From assembly GCA_017995345.1 (NCBI GenBank), contig JAGOJA010000005.1, positions 1 to 51,463 of the forward strand: a stretch of 51,463 nt of DNA. Reading direction: 5' to 3'. Numbering within the stretch: the stretch's first letter is position 1; every line of letters begins with the position of its first letter. This stretch comes from Flavobacterium sp. (lineage in GTDB: Bacteria > Bacteroidota > Bacteroidia > Flavobacteriales > Flavobacteriaceae). This document shows positions 1 to 9,077 of the stretch, piece after piece. The notes under the pieces are model-generated. The model had not been told where the DNA came from. It saw only the letters and a program-made list of their open reading frames with translations, and did no database searches. The position numbers and the translations under genes are program-made.

Positions 1-2
1 GT

Positions 3-194
3 GAAGTCAAAAAAGATTTGGCTACCAAAGGAATTACTAAATTTACTCAGGAAGAGTTTGATACCTTCGAAAATTATTTCAACGAGGAAAACTGGATGAT
101 TTTTCAAACGGAATTTGATGAAGTGGTAAAGTTTGAGATTGGCGCCATTATCAATCAGAAAGACGAATTTGACTGGAAATTTGGTAAGAAATAA
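3..194 (+). CDS. C-terminal end of an unrecognised protein (5' truncated by window edge)
   Basis: An open frame runs from the window edge to TAA at 192-194 and gives the last 63 residues of a protein. It is rich in Glu, Asp, Phe and Lys and ends in WKFGKK. No signal peptide, membrane segment or known motif is visible in the part that can be seen. A strong hairpin terminator follows about 85 bases downstream, as expected for a real gene end. I do not recognise the family and give no function. Confidence 0.6.
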   Translation, partial: EVKKDLATKGITKFTQEEFDTFENYFNEENWMIFQTEFDEVVKFEIGAIINQKDEFDWKFGKK

Positions 195-278
195 TTAATA
201 ATGGAACGCTGATGACGAAGACGAAACGGATAATCGCCGCTTTCTTTCCCCTAATCAGAGCGAATAAACTATAAAAAC

Positions 279-313
279 AAACCCGACAACTTTTGAAGTC
301 TGTCGGGTTTTTT
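279..313. terminator. Bidirectional rho-independent terminator
   Basis: AAACCCGACA (279-288) pairs with TGTCGGGTTT (301-310). An inner ACTT/AAGT stem stacks on it, with one bulged C. A T-run follows on the plus strand, and the minus strand also reads into a T-rich stretch (TTTGTTTTTAT). It lies between the convergent ends of the gene stopping at 194 and the prolyl isomerase stopping at 333, so it can serve both. Confidence 0.85.
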
Positions 314-332
314 AATGGCATTCTTTTAAGTA

Positions 333-1574
333 CTATTGTTTTGGAGCAGGTTGTTTTTCCAGCATTTCCAATTCAAATACAAGTGTTGTATTAGGCGGAA
401 TAACACCACCGGCACCTCTTTCTCCATACGCTAGGTTTGATGGGATAAAAACCACAGCTTTGTCTCCAAAAGCCATGTTCTCTAAGCCTTCAATAAATCC
501 TGGAATCATACCGTCTTTCTTTCCTGCTTCAAACGGAAAGGCTTGGTAGCCGTTTTGTGCGGCACGATTTGCGTCGAATTTTCCATAGGATTTACTCACG
601 GTTTCATAACTGCTGTCAAATAAGGTTCCATCCTCAAAATAACCGGCATAATGAAAATAAAATTGTGTTCCGTTAGTAGGTTTTACACCTGTTCCTTTCT
701 CTGTTATTTTGTACGTTAATCCTGATGGAGTAGTAGTAGCAGTTGCTTTTGTAGCAGTAAAATATGCTTTTTTGGCAGCGATTACTGGACCGTATTTTTC
801 AGTGTACGCTTTTTTAGCTTCGGCTTCAATTGCGGCTTGCTTGGCTTTGTTTTCAGCGTTGACTAAATCCTGTTTCTTTTGGTCTTCGGATTTATTGTTG
901 AAATAGTCAGCAAACACTTTTGGCGCATCAAACTTTTGGGCTAAAGCGCCTTTTCTTACAATAGTAATTTTTGTAACCACATCGTTTTGTGCAATAGCGT
1001 TTACAATACTCATTCCCTCCGTAACGTGACCAAAAACAGTATGTTTGCCATCTAACCAAGGCGTTGCTTTGTGGGTAATGAAAAACTGGCTTCCATTTGT
1101 AGTTGGTCCTGAGTTAGCCATAGAAAGGATTCCCGGCTTATCGTGTTTCAAGTCCGTGAATTCATCTTTGAACGCATAACCTGGCCCACCAGATCCATTT
1201 CCCGAAGGATCTCCTCCTTGAATCATGAAATCTTTGATGACACGGTGAAATTTTAGACCGTCAAAGAACGGTTTTTCTTTAAGGTTTTCCTCCGTTACAA
1301 ACGTATTTTTTCCTTCGGCCAATGCAATGAAGTTAGCAACGGTTACGGGTGCTTTTTTGTACTCTAATTCTAACACAATATCACCTTTGTTCGTGGCAAT
1401 CGTGGCAAAAATTCCTTCGATTGTCGCTGGGGTTTTTACGGTAGGCTTTACCGGTGTTTTTGCAGTTGCTTTGACTGTAGTCACTGGTTTTTTAGCAGGA
1501 ACGGATTTCTTGACAGTTTGAGAATGTACGTTGACCATTCCCAGAAATAATAAAAACAGAATTTTAAACTTCAT
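333..1574 (-). CDS. Secreted cyclophilin-FKBP fusion peptidyl-prolyl isomerase
   Basis: A 413-residue periplasmic prolyl cis-trans isomerase. Residues 1-19 form a signal peptide ending HSQ, followed by a Lys/Pro/Thr-rich linker (20-52). A cyclophilin-type domain spans about 55-208, with the [14 protein letters not shown] active-site stretch (R111, Q119) and a Trp in [14 protein letters not shown] charged helical linker covers about 225-270. An FKBP domain spans about 283-406, with [10 protein letters not shown] and the [14 protein letters not shown] loop. Two different isomerase folds on one chain are unusual. It is the last gene of a run reading nrnA-like, gldI, lipoprotein paralogue, then this gene. 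The paralogue at 1611-2735 has the same architecture but is lipid-anchored, so this copy is probably soluble in the periplasm. ATG start at 1574. Confidence 0.92.
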   Translation of the reverse strand: MKFKILFLLFLGMVNVHSQTVKKSVPAKKPVTTVKATAKTPVKPTVKTPATIEGIFATIATNKGDIVLELEYKKAPVTVANFIALAEGKNTFVTEENLKEKPFFDGLKFHRVIKDFMIQGGDPSGNGSGGPGYAFKDEFTDLKHDKPGILSMANSGPTTNGSQFFITHKATPWLDGKHTVFGHVTEGMSIVNAIAQNDVVTKITIVRKGALAQKFDAPKVFADYFNNKSEDQKKQDLVNAENKAKQAAIEAEAKKAYTEKYGPVIAAKKAYFTATKATATTTPSGLTYKITEKGTGVKPTNGTQFYFHYAGYFEDGTLFDSSYETVSKSYGKFDANRAAQNGYQAFPFEAGKKDGMIPGFIEGLENMAFGDKAVVFIPSNLAYGERGAGGVIPPNTTLVFELEMLEKQPAPKQ

Positions 1575-1610
1575 GTTGTACTAATTTTAGGTCTTACTTT
1601 CTTTTAAATA

Positions 1611-2735
1611 TTATTGTGGCATTTTTTCTAATAACTCAATTTCAAAAATAATATTGGCATTGGGCGGAATTACGCCTCCAGCTCCAGCTGCTCCGTATCC
1701 TAAACGGGACGGGATGAAAATTACGGCTTTGTCTCCAAAAGATAATTTTTCCAATCCCTCAATGAAACCAGGAATCATGCCATCTTTTTTACCAGCTTGA
1801 AAAGGGATGGGCTGGTATCCGTTTTGTGCAGCTCTATTTTCATCGTATTTTCCAAAAGTTTTAGCAACACTTTCGATGCTAGCATCAAATAATTCTCCGT
1901 CTTCCAGAAAACCGGCATAATGTATGAAAACATTGGTGCCTGCGACAGGTTTTTTACCACCGCTTTTTTTGGTAATCACGTACTGTAATCCTGTTGCTGT
2001 TTTTGTTGCTTTGGCTTTCAAATCAGAAAAATAAGCTACTTTTTGTTCGCGCACTTCTTTGTATTTTTCATTGTACACTTTTTGGTTTTCAGCATCAATA
2101 GCGGCTCTTTTATTTTGATTTTCAGACTCAATCACGAAATAATCATTGAATATTTTTGCTGCGTTAAATTTTTTAGCGGTTTCACCATTTCGAATGATAG
2201 TTACTTTATTGATGTAGTCATTTTGTTCAATTTTGTTAACTACTTCCATTCCGTTTTCGACTACATGGCCAAAAATCGTGTGTTTCCCCTCTAGCCAAGG
2301 CGTTGCAAGATGCGTGATAAAAAATTGACTGCTGTTTGTTGTTGGGCCGTTATTGGCCATAGCCAAAACACCACCGGTATCAAATTTCAAATCAGAAAAT
2401 TCGTCTTTAAATTTATATCCCGTATCCCCAGACCCTGTTCCCAGAGGATCTCCGGTTTGTATCATGAAATCGTTGATGACTCTGTGAAATTTTAAGCCGT
2501 CAAAAAAAGGTTTGTTTTTAAGAGTTTCATTGGTTACAAATTCATTTTTCCCTTCGGCTAACGATACGAAATTAGCCACCGTGATTGGTGCTTTTTCAAA
2601 ATCTAATTGAAGAATGATTTTGCCTTTATTGGTTTCAATTTTAGCATATAGTCCATCAGGAAGATTGTTCTGTTCTTCTTTGCAAGAGTAAAAGGAAGCA
2701 ATTACCAGGAATGCGAATAGAATCTTTTTTTTCAT
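1611..2735 (-). CDS. Lipoprotein cyclophilin-FKBP fusion peptidyl-prolyl isomerase
   Basis: A 374-residue isomerase with the same cyclophilin-plus-FKBP layout as its neighbour at 333-1574. It begins with a lipoprotein signal (lipobox SFYSC, Cys18) and lacks the Pro/Thr-rich linker. The cyclophilin domain covers about 28-185 (FHRVINDFMIQTGD, ATPWLEGKHTIFG). A helical linker follows, then FKBP at about 250-372 ([29 protein letters not shown]). The two are close paralogues from a tandem duplication, one lipid-anchored and one soluble. It is 12 bases downstream of gldI and clearly co-transcribed with it. The position suggests a chaperone role for outer-membrane or exported proteins; the substrates cannot be read from the sequence. 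Confidence 0.92.
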   Translation of the reverse strand: MKKKILFAFLVIASFYSCKEEQNNLPDGLYAKIETNKGKIILQLDFEKAPITVANFVSLAEGKNEFVTNETLKNKPFFDGLKFHRVINDFMIQTGDPLGTGSGDTGYKFKDEFSDLKFDTGGVLAMANNGPTTNSSQFFITHLATPWLEGKHTIFGHVVENGMEVVNKIEQNDYINKVTIIRNGETAKKFNAAKIFNDYFVIESENQNKRAAIDAENQKVYNEKYKEVREQKVAYFSDLKAKATKTATGLQYVITKKSGGKKPVAGTNVFIHYAGFLEDGELFDASIESVAKTFGKYDENRAAQNGYQPIPFQAGKKDGMIPGFIEGLEKLSFGDKAVIFIPSRLGYGAAGAGGVIPPNANIIFEIELLEKMPQ

Positions 2736-2747
2736 TTCTAAATTGTT

Positions 2748-3407
2748 TTATTGTGTTATGGTATCTACGGTCTTGTTTGTTGTTGGGGTAGTTTTGTTAA
2801 CAGCTGCTGGAGCTTTTGGTGTCAGTTTTAGTTTCACCTCATTTTCTTTTTTATACGCTATTTCCGATTTAAAATCACGCAAGGTCACGGTGCAAAGTAG
2901 CGGTTGATTGGTACCAATTCTTTTGTTGTCACCATGATAGCCAAATCCTACATGTGATGGAAAAAGAAAATTTACAGTCTCGTTTTTTCGCATCAACTTG
3001 ATTCCGTCACGCAAGCCCATCATAATGTTTTGTTTGTCAACATAATATATTTGTGGTCTTAATTCTAATTGTGAATAAATCAGGGTGCCATTTAAATCTT
3101 TGATTTCATAATCAAAAAAGGCGACATCTCCTTTTTTTGGCGTAAGCGTATCCATTTCATTTCGTGTTTCATAGGAATACCAATATCCTTTTTTAGAAGC
3201 AATGTATTTCACATTAGGATTACTTTTGATTACATTTTGGATTTGGGTTTCCTCATCAGCAACTAATTTTTTATTGCGGACTACTGATTTTTTCATGAAG
3301 CTACCTGAAGCTTGAGAAACAGGTCTTCGGGCTTCCTGACGTTGTTTGCAACTTGAAATGAGTACAAACATAAAGAATACGATGGCGATTCGCTTGCTGT
3401 TTTTCAT
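2748..3407 (-). CDS. gldI: Gliding motility lipoprotein GldI (FKBP-type PPIase)
   Basis: A 219-residue lipoprotein with lipobox LISSC (Cys20). An FKBP-like domain covers about residues 85-182 (KKGDVAFFDYEIKDLNG, VNFLFPSHVGFGYHG). GldI belongs to the flavobacterial gliding set and resembles FkpA-type periplasmic isomerases. In F. johnsoniae it is required for gliding, which is prior knowledge and not shown here. Compared with the neighbouring fusions it has FKBP only and no cyclophilin domain. Its FKBP active site is diverged: SHVGFGYHGDNKRIG replaces the usual AYG...IPP loop, so catalysis may be weak. Four bases separate its ATG from the stop of the upstream DHH gene, so the two are almost certainly co-transcribed. 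The C-terminal tail is Thr/Pro/Lys-rich. Confidence 0.9.
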   Translation of the reverse strand: MKNSKRIAIVFFMFVLISSCKQRQEARRPVSQASGSFMKKSVVRNKKLVADEETQIQNVIKSNPNVKYIASKKGYWYSYETRNEMDTLTPKKGDVAFFDYEIKDLNGTLIYSQLELRPQIYYVDKQNIMMGLRDGIKLMRKNETVNFLFPSHVGFGYHGDNKRIGTNQPLLCTVTLRDFKSEIAYKKENEVKLKLTPKAPAAVNKTTPTTNKTVDTITQ

Positions 3408-3411
3408 AGGA

Positions 3412-4416
3412 TTAAATGCTTAATTTTGTTACTAAATCTTCAAATTTACGTATCGTTTCTTCCATCGAAACTTCTGATTTTCCACCAGCAGCATTGCGAT
3501 GTCCACCCCCATTAAAATAATCTCTTGCAAATTGATTGACATCAAAATCGCCTTGAGAACGGAATGAAATCTTGATGATTTTTTCTTCTTTATTTTCGAT
3601 AAATATAGCAGCAAAAACAATTCCTTTGATGCTTAATCCATAATTCACAATGCCTTCCGTATCTCCTTTTACATAACCAAACGAGTTTAATTCATCTTGA
3701 GTGAGTGTGATATAGGCTGTTTTATGTTCCGTTATCACTTTCATGTTTTGAAGCGCTCTTCCTAATATTTGTAATCGTCCAAAAGAACTATTGTCAAATA
3801 ACAAGGTTGGAATTTCCGTGTTTTCAACACCTAAATCAATTAATTCAGCAATAATTCGATGTGTTGTCCCTGTTGTCTTTGGAAAACGAAACGAACCAGA
3901 ATCAGTTAGAATTCCCGTATAAATACAGGTTCCAATAGTTTTATCGATGTCATGTTTTTTTCCAAGAAATAAAATGAAGTTATAAATCATTTCACAAGTA
4001 GATCCAAACGAAGTGTCCGAATAGGTAAAAGTAGCATAATCATCAGGCTTTTGATGATGATCAATCATGATAAATGGCGCTTTCAGCTGGGCTAAAACGT
4101 GTTCCATCTCACCGGTACGATGCAAAGCATTAAAGTCTAATGTGAAAATAAGTTCAGCATCTTCCAAAATTTTGGTGCAGTTTTCTTTGTCTTTTTCGAA
4201 TATTTTAACGGTTTCAGCGCCGGGCATCCAAGCCAAAAAATCCGGAAATTCATTGGGAGAAACGACAACCGGATGGTGGTTGTTTTTTAATAAAAAATGG
4301 TATAAACCTAGCGTAGAACCCATGGCATCTCCATCAGGTCCTCGGTGCGGAATTATGGCGATTTTTTTTGGAGTTGATAACAACAACTGTATCGCTTGAA
4401 TGTCTTGTATTTTCAT
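3412..4416 (-). CDS. nrnA: DHH-family phosphoesterase (oligoribonuclease / pAp phosphatase, NrnA-like)
   Basis: A 334-residue DHH/DHHA1 protein. The metal motifs are HRGPDGDAMGS (24-34), LDFNALHR (about 93-100), the DHH triad at 119-121, and GGGHRNAAGG near the C terminus, which is the DHHA1 substrate-binding loop. Enzymes of this type degrade nanoRNAs to mononucleotides and often also dephosphorylate 3'-phosphoadenosine 5'-phosphate. Length and motif order match NrnA. It is the first gene before gldI, and this gene order is consistent with other flavobacteria as far as I recall. Upstream at 4417-4485 a TAATTTCG stretch resembles the TAnnTTTG box with one mismatch, but most of the gap is featureless AT-rich sequence. 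Confidence 0.9.
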   Translation of the reverse strand: MKIQDIQAIQLLLSTPKKIAIIPHRGPDGDAMGSTLGLYHFLLKNNHHPVVVSPNEFPDFLAWMPGAETVKIFEKDKENCTKILEDAELIFTLDFNALHRTGEMEHVLAQLKAPFIMIDHHQKPDDYATFTYSDTSFGSTCEMIYNFILFLGKKHDIDKTIGTCIYTGILTDSGSFRFPKTTGTTHRIIAELIDLGVENTEIPTLLFDNSSFGRLQILGRALQNMKVITEHKTAYITLTQDELNSFGYVKGDTEGIVNYGLSIKGIVFAAIFIENKEEKIIKISFRSQGDFDVNQFARDYFNGGGHRNAAGGKSEVSMEETIRKFEDLVTKLSI

Positions 4417-4485
4417 AGTTTGCGAAATTACATTTTTTTAATGTAATGTTGAAATCATTTATACAATTAACAAACTTTTAGAATG

Positions 4486-5763
4486 TTATAAAAAGTCGGT
4501 GTTTTTTCTTTTTAATTTTTGATACATATGGTGTTTCGCTCCTTTTACAATTTGGGCTTGATAAATCCCCACGGAGCCTGACGAAAAGTAGGCGATGATA
4601 CACGCAATGCCAATGAAAATACCGCTTTCAATTCCAAAAAGCTCCATTCCCATAATTGTACAGGCAATAGGTGTATGTGTGGCTCCCGAAAAAACGGCTA
4701 CAAATCCCATTCCTGCTAAAAGGGCAATGGGCAAGGGTACAATAAGAGATAAAGCACTCCCAAGAGTAGCGCCAATAAAGAACAGCGGCGTGACTTCGCC
4801 ACCTTTGAATCCGGCACCTAGCGTAAACCCTGTAAATAATATTTTTAGAAGAAAATCATAAGAAGCATTAGGATTTGAAAAAGCATCAACGAGCATTGGT
4901 ATTCCCAACCCGATGTATTTTGTGGTTCCAATACAATAAACGGCTACAGCAAGAATTATACCTCCTATAAAAGGACGAAGCGGAGGAAACGAAATTGTTT
5001 TTGAAAATAAATGTGCCCAAAAATGCGTACTTCTGGAGAAAAGCATGGCGGCTAAGCCAAATAAAACACTCACCAGAACTACCCAGAATAAAGTCGTAAT
5101 ACTAATTTCTGGAAGTATTGGAATCGCATAATGAGTGTGTTGTACGTGCCAAAGTACCACGGTGAAATGAGCGATGTAAGCAACAAGAAAAGAAAGTATG
5201 ATGCTTTTGAAATTGATTTTACTAAAATAAACAACTTCTAAAGCGAATATCGCTCCGGCTAAAGGTGTCCCAAAAATGGAAGCAAATCCAGCGCTGATTC
5301 CTAAAATAAGGAGTGTTTTTCTGTCGGAACTATTGAATTTTACACTCGACTGCGATCGAGAAAACAGTTTTGTAAATTGATCCGCAATGGCGCCTCCCAT
5401 TTGCACGGCGGTTCCTTCACGACCAGCTGAACCTCCAAAAAGATGGGTGATTAAAGTACCAAAAAGAACTAAAGGAGCCATTTTTAACGGAATGATTTTT
5501 TGCGGATTTTCGTATTCTTCCAGCAATAAATTATTTCCTTTGACAACTGATTTTCCCCAATAATGGTATCCTAAACCTATTGCTAAACCGCCTATTGGCA
5601 AAAGCCAAATGATCCAGTTGTTGTTTTCTCTGGTTTGGGTCACCCAATCTAAAGCTACGAGAAAAAAAGCAGATGCTGATCCGGAAAAAACACCTATTAA
5701 AACACAGATGAGAATCCATTGAAGAAGCAAAGCCGAAATTTTTTTAGTTTTCTCTAAATTCAT
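4486..5763 (-). CDS. CLC-family anion/proton antiporter, possibly fluoride type
   Basis: A 425-residue polytopic membrane protein with 10 or more hydrophobic helices and the CLC fold. The signatures are GSASAFF in place of the chloride-type GSGIP, GREGTAVQMGG carrying the external gating Glu (E116), and GFKGGEVTPLFFIG in place of GxFxP. Chloride CLCs have GREGP. From memory, GREG followed by T or V, together with GGEVTP, is typical of the fluoride-exporting CLC-F clade, so this may be a fluoride antiporter; that is inference. The start is ATG at 5763; the upstream TTG at 5778 adds five residues and is unlikely. The gene lies 33 bases downstream of the Rid-family gene. I see no fluoride riboswitch upstream of either gene. 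Confidence 0.88.
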   Translation of the reverse strand: MNLEKTKKISALLLQWILICVLIGVFSGSASAFFLVALDWVTQTRENNNWIIWLLPIGGLAIGLGYHYWGKSVVKGNNLLLEEYENPQKIIPLKMAPLVLFGTLITHLFGGSAGREGTAVQMGGAIADQFTKLFSRSQSSVKFNSSDRKTLLILGISAGFASIFGTPLAGAIFALEVVYFSKINFKSIILSFLVAYIAHFTVVLWHVQHTHYAIPILPEISITTLFWVVLVSVLFGLAAMLFSRSTHFWAHLFSKTISFPPLRPFIGGIILAVAVYCIGTTKYIGLGIPMLVDAFSNPNASYDFLLKILFTGFTLGAGFKGGEVTPLFFIGATLGSALSLIVPLPIALLAGMGFVAVFSGATHTPIACTIMGMELFGIESGIFIGIACIIAYFSSGSVGIYQAQIVKGAKHHMYQKLKRKNTDFL

Positions 5764-5796
5764 TAGTAGAGTAGGCAAAGTGTTTTTGCAAAAGTA

Positions 5797-6207
5797 TTAT
5801 AATCCTTCTTGAATTAATGGTTTTTCAATAACTATAGCTGTAAATTCTATTTCGACCAAATATTCAGGTGCTACTAATTTACTAATTTCATAAAAACCGG
5901 TAGTTGGTTTTATGTCTATAAAAAAGTGAGCGTGCGCCTTGGCTACGGCTTCAAATGTAGTGATGTCAGTTGTAAATATACGGGTTCTAATAACATCTTC
6001 CATGCTTGCATGCAAATCTTCGAGTACTTTTTCAACACGTTCCAAAATATTTACTGTTTGTGCATACGCATCGTCAGCTTTTACTTTTTCGCCGTCAACG
6101 ATGGCAACTGTTCCAGAGACTTCAATGCAGTTTCCAATGCGTACCGCTCGGCAATATCCCATTTTGTCTTCCCAAGGTGAACCGGTCAATATGTTTTTTC
6201 TTTTCAT
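5797..6207 (-). CDS. Rid (YjgF/YER057c/UK114) family protein lacking the catalytic Arg
   Basis: A 136-residue protein of the Rid superfamily (VSGTVAI, TVNILERVEKVL, LVEIEFTAIV). RidA enzymes hydrolyse reactive 2-aminoacrylate imines and use an Arg in a PxRxxxE context near the C terminus. Here the aligned segment is PTTGFYE, so the Arg is replaced by Thr. The protein therefore probably belongs to a non-deaminase Rid subgroup of unknown role. The start at 6207 (MKRKNILTG) is preferred; an upstream in-frame start would add 43 residues of Phe/Asn-rich sequence that does not look like protein of this family. It precedes the CLC gene and is probably co-transcribed with it. Confidence 0.85.
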   Translation of the reverse strand: MKRKNILTGSPWEDKMGYCRAVRIGNCIEVSGTVAIVDGEKVKADDAYAQTVNILERVEKVLEDLHASMEDVIRTRIFTTDITTFEAVAKAHAHFFIDIKPTTGFYEISKLVAPEYLVEIEFTAIVIEKPLIQEGL

Positions 6208-6488
6208 TTTTGTGGTTTTTAAAAGTAGTTTGGTAATACAAATCCAATTTTTGATATGGCATACTATTTGCAAGTTAGAAAAAAAATTGAAATAAAAATG
6301 CCTGTTTTTTAATAAAAAATATTCAATTTTTACCACGACATTTTACTTGATTTGTATTTAATATTATAATAAAATCGAGAATTAAGAGTTATAAATGAAA
6401 GTTAAATTAAAGCTTGATTCAGGAATAAATACAATGGGTTTTTTATTTTTAAAATTTTACAAGCACAGATGAACTAATTTAGAAAGTT

Positions 6489-7157
6489 ATGAAAAGGATT
6501 TTATTTTTAATGATTACAATTGGTATGACTCTAACGGGATATGCTCAAATTGAATTTAATTCAAAGTTTAAAGCGATTCCACCTAAAGATAATGCACCAA
6601 AAATTAAAAAAACAATTCCGCCTAAAGCGGATATTCCACCTATTAAAACACCAAACGTATTTAAAAACCCGGAACTTTTAAATCCAAAACCGAGTCCTTC
6701 ACTTCCTACTACGCCAGCAAGTAATTTTTCAATGACTCCCAAAAATGAATTTATTAATCCGGGAGATGTTTATAAAGAAAAATGGAATAAAAAAGAAGAT
6801 AATTCACAGGGTATTGTTTATCGAAAGAATCAAAATTTAGGAAATTTTGCTACAGGATCCGTTACTGCAAAGGTAATGTATCGTGATGCTGCTTATGTAG
6901 ATGGCGACCAGATTCGCGTATATTTGAACGACAAAGTGATACAGTATCAAGTAAACTTAGATAGTGATTTCAAAGGTTTTGAAATTGTGTTAGAAAAAGG
7001 GTTTAATAAGATAGATTTTGAAGCCTTAAATCAAGGAAGTTCTGGACCTAATACCGCTGAATTTAAAGTGTATGATGATAAAGGTGCTTTGATATCAGCA
7101 AGCCAGTGGAATCTTGGAACGGGATTTAAAGCAACTATTATCCTAGTTAAAGAATAG
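6489..7157 (+). CDS. Secreted protein with Pro/Lys-rich N-terminal region, function unknown
   Basis: 222 residues. A signal peptide (cleavage near TGYAQ, residue 20) is followed by about 70 residues rich in Pro, Lys and Asn with short PPKA/PNVFKNPE-like elements. A C-terminal beta-rich domain of about 110 residues starts near YRKNQNLGNFATGSV and includes DGDQIRVYLNDKVIQY. The domain alternates hydrophobic strands and looks like a small beta sandwich; I cannot name the family. It stands alone, divergent from the Rid gene across about 280 AT-rich bases with no clear promoter, and a strong terminator follows at 7232. Confidence 0.8.
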   Translation: MKRILFLMITIGMTLTGYAQIEFNSKFKAIPPKDNAPKIKKTIPPKADIPPIKTPNVFKNPELLNPKPSPSLPTTPASNFSMTPKNEFINPGDVYKEKWNKKEDNSQGIVYRKNQNLGNFATGSVTAKVMYRDAAYVDGDQIRVYLNDKVIQYQVNLDSDFKGFEIVLEKGFNKIDFEALNQGSSGPNTAEFKVYDDKGALISASQWNLGTGFKATIILVKE

Positions 7158-7231
7158 TAGCTTTTTAAATTTTAGGGCTAGACCTAAAAAAAAAACGATA
7201 CAGAATTAATCAAAAATAATTGTACATTTAT

Positions 7232-7269
7232 AAACAGTAGTAAGCAAAGGTTTACTGCTGTTTTTTTTT
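7232..7269 (+). terminator. Rho-independent terminator of the secreted-protein gene
   Basis: AAACAGTAGTAA (7232-7243) pairs with TTACTGCTGTTT (7252-7263) with a single G-U pair and an 8-base loop. A run of T continues to 7269. It sits 75 bases after the stop at 7157. The rest of the 337-base gap before guaA (7270-7494) is AT-rich and holds only the promoter-like box listed separately. Confidence 0.85.
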
Positions 7270-7483
7270 GTTTTACACGTTTTAATTTAAATGATTTATC
7301 GGTGTTAAATTTATTTTTTTTCCGTGTTTTTTTTAAAATAATAGCGACTGCTTTTACGATATTATAACTCTTTATAGTTTTTAATTATTCAGATACTAAT
7401 AGAATGATACAAGATAAATGGTACTGAAATAAAATAAATTAAAGATTTTCAAAATTCAACTTTTCAATTCAAAATATAAAAAG

Positions 7484-7491
7484 TATTTTTG
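7484..7491 (+). promoter_or_regulatory. TAnnTTTG -7 box immediately upstream of guaA
   Basis: TATTTTTG matches the Bacteroidota -7 element exactly and ends three bases before the guaA ATG at 7495. No TTG lies 17-23 bases upstream. If the box is real, transcription would begin at or inside the first codons, giving a leaderless message, so either the promoter or the assumption of a conventional leader is wrong. Confidence 0.45.
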
Positions 7492-7494
7492 CGC

Positions 7495-9024
7495 ATGCAA
7501 CACAACGTACTTATTTTAGATTTCGGATCGCAATACACACAGCTTATTGCGCGTAGAGTTCGCGAATTAAATATATTCTGCGAAATTTTCCCTTACAATC
7601 ATTTTCCGAGTGATTTATCAAGTTATAAAGCAGTAATTCTTGGAGGTAGCCCTTTTTCTGTTAGAGCAGAAGATGCGCCACATCCAGATTTATCTCAAAT
7701 TAGAGGAAAACTTCCTGTGCTTGCCGTATGTTACGGAGCACAATACTTAGCTCATTTTAGTGGCGGGGAAGTAGCCAGTTCGAATACTAGAGAATATGGT
7801 AGAGCCAATTTGTCTTATATTAAAGAGGATGAAGTTTTCTTTGAAGATGTTTCTGAGAATAGTCAAGTGTGGATGAGTCATAGTGATAGTGTAAAGGTTT
7901 TGCCTACCAATGGTGTAAAACTTGCCAGTACGCATGACGTAGAATTTGCCGCTTACAAAATTGAAGGTGAAACAACGTATGCCATTCAATACCATCCTGA
8001 AGTTTTTCATTCTACCGATGGATCAAAAATGTTGGAAAATTTCTTAGTAAAAATAGCAGAAGTTCCTCAAAACTTTACACCAAATGCTTTTGTTGAAGAA
8101 ATGGTATCCGAATTAAAAGAAAAATTACAAGACGATAAAGTCGTTCTTGGACTTTCTGGTGGTGTAGATTCGACAGTAGCAGCAGTTTTATTGCATCAAG
8201 CTATTGGAAAAAATCTATACTGTATTTTTGTAAATAACGGTTTGCTTCGTAAAAACGAATTCCAAAATGTATTGGACCAATACAAAGGAATGGGCTTAAA
8301 CGTAAAGGGAGTTGATGCCGGTGATCGTTTTTTATCTGAACTAGCAGGAGTAAGTGATCCAGAAACCAAACGTAAAATTATAGGACGTGTATTTATCGAG
8401 GTTTTTGATGATGAATCACATCGTATTGAAGATGTAAAATGGTTGGCTCAAGGAACAATATATCCGGATGTTATTGAGTCGGTTTCTGTAAAAGGGCCAT
8501 CAGCAACTATAAAGTCACACCATAATGTAGGAGGCCTGCCTGATTACATGAAACTGAAAATTGTGGAGCCACTTCGTATGCTTTTCAAAGATGAAGTGCG
8601 TAGAGTAGGAGCTTCATTAGGGATTGATCCAGAATTATTAGGGAGACACCCTTTTCCTGGACCTGGACTATCAATCCGTATTTTAGGAGATATTACACCA
8701 GAAAAAGTACAAATTTTACAAGATGTAGATGCTGTATTTATAGATGGTTTGAAGTCTTGGGGATTGTATGACAAAGTTTGGCAGGCAGGAGCAATTCTTC
8801 TACCGGTAAATAGCGTTGGCGTTATGGGTGATGAGCGTACGTATGAAAAAGTAATAGCACTTCGCGCTGTTGAATCGACTGATGGTATGACTGCGGACTG
8901 GGTACATTTACCGTATGATTTCTTGATGAAAATTTCTAACGATATTATCAATAAAGTAAAAGGAGTAAACAGAGTAGTGTATGACATCAGTTCAAAACCA
9001 CCTGCAACTATTGAATGGGAGTAA
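7495..9024 (+). CDS. guaA: GMP synthase (glutamine-hydrolysing)
   Basis: A 509-residue enzyme that converts XMP to GMP using ATP and glutamine-derived ammonia. A class I glutamine amidotransferase domain covers about 1-190, with nucleophile Cys79 in AVCYGAQ and triad residues H167/E169 in QYHPEVFHS. An ATP-pyrophosphatase domain starts at about 200 with the PP-loop [10 protein letters not shown] (S221-T227). The C-terminal dimerisation domain ends in KPPATIEWE, the canonical GuaA terminus. The start [16 protein letters not shown] is the family's usual N terminus; a TTG six bases upstream falls inside the -7 box and is rejected. Full length, no anomalies. Confidence 0.98.
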   Translation: MQHNVLILDFGSQYTQLIARRVRELNIFCEIFPYNHFPSDLSSYKAVILGGSPFSVRAEDAPHPDLSQIRGKLPVLAVCYGAQYLAHFSGGEVASSNTREYGRANLSYIKEDEVFFEDVSENSQVWMSHSDSVKVLPTNGVKLASTHDVEFAAYKIEGETTYAIQYHPEVFHSTDGSKMLENFLVKIAEVPQNFTPNAFVEEMVSELKEKLQDDKVVLGLSGGVDSTVAAVLLHQAIGKNLYCIFVNNGLLRKNEFQNVLDQYKGMGLNVKGVDAGDRFLSELAGVSDPETKRKIIGRVFIEVFDDESHRIEDVKWLAQGTIYPDVIESVSVKGPSATIKSHHNVGGLPDYMKLKIVEPLRMLFKDEVRRVGASLGIDPELLGRHPFPGPGLSIRILGDITPEKVQILQDVDAVFIDGLKSWGLYDKVWQAGAILLPVNSVGVMGDERTYEKVIALRAVESTDGMTADWVHLPYDFLMKISNDIINKVKGVNRVVYDISSKPPATIEWE

Positions 9025-9077
9025 TAATATAGGTCTTTTATCTTCTTTCGAACATCATTGTTAAGAATATAGTTACA

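Noticed and set aside
5764..5778. Longer CLC start at 5778
   Set aside because: The codon is TTG and adds five residues; ATG at 5763 fits.
6208..6336. Longer N terminus for the Rid protein
   Set aside because: The added 43 residues are Phe/Asn-rich and unlike the Rid fold; MKRKNILTG at 6207 is a standard start.
4417..6488. Fluoride riboswitch before the CLC or Rid gene
   Set aside because: I looked for the conserved crcB-type motifs in 5764-5796 and 6208-6488 and found none.
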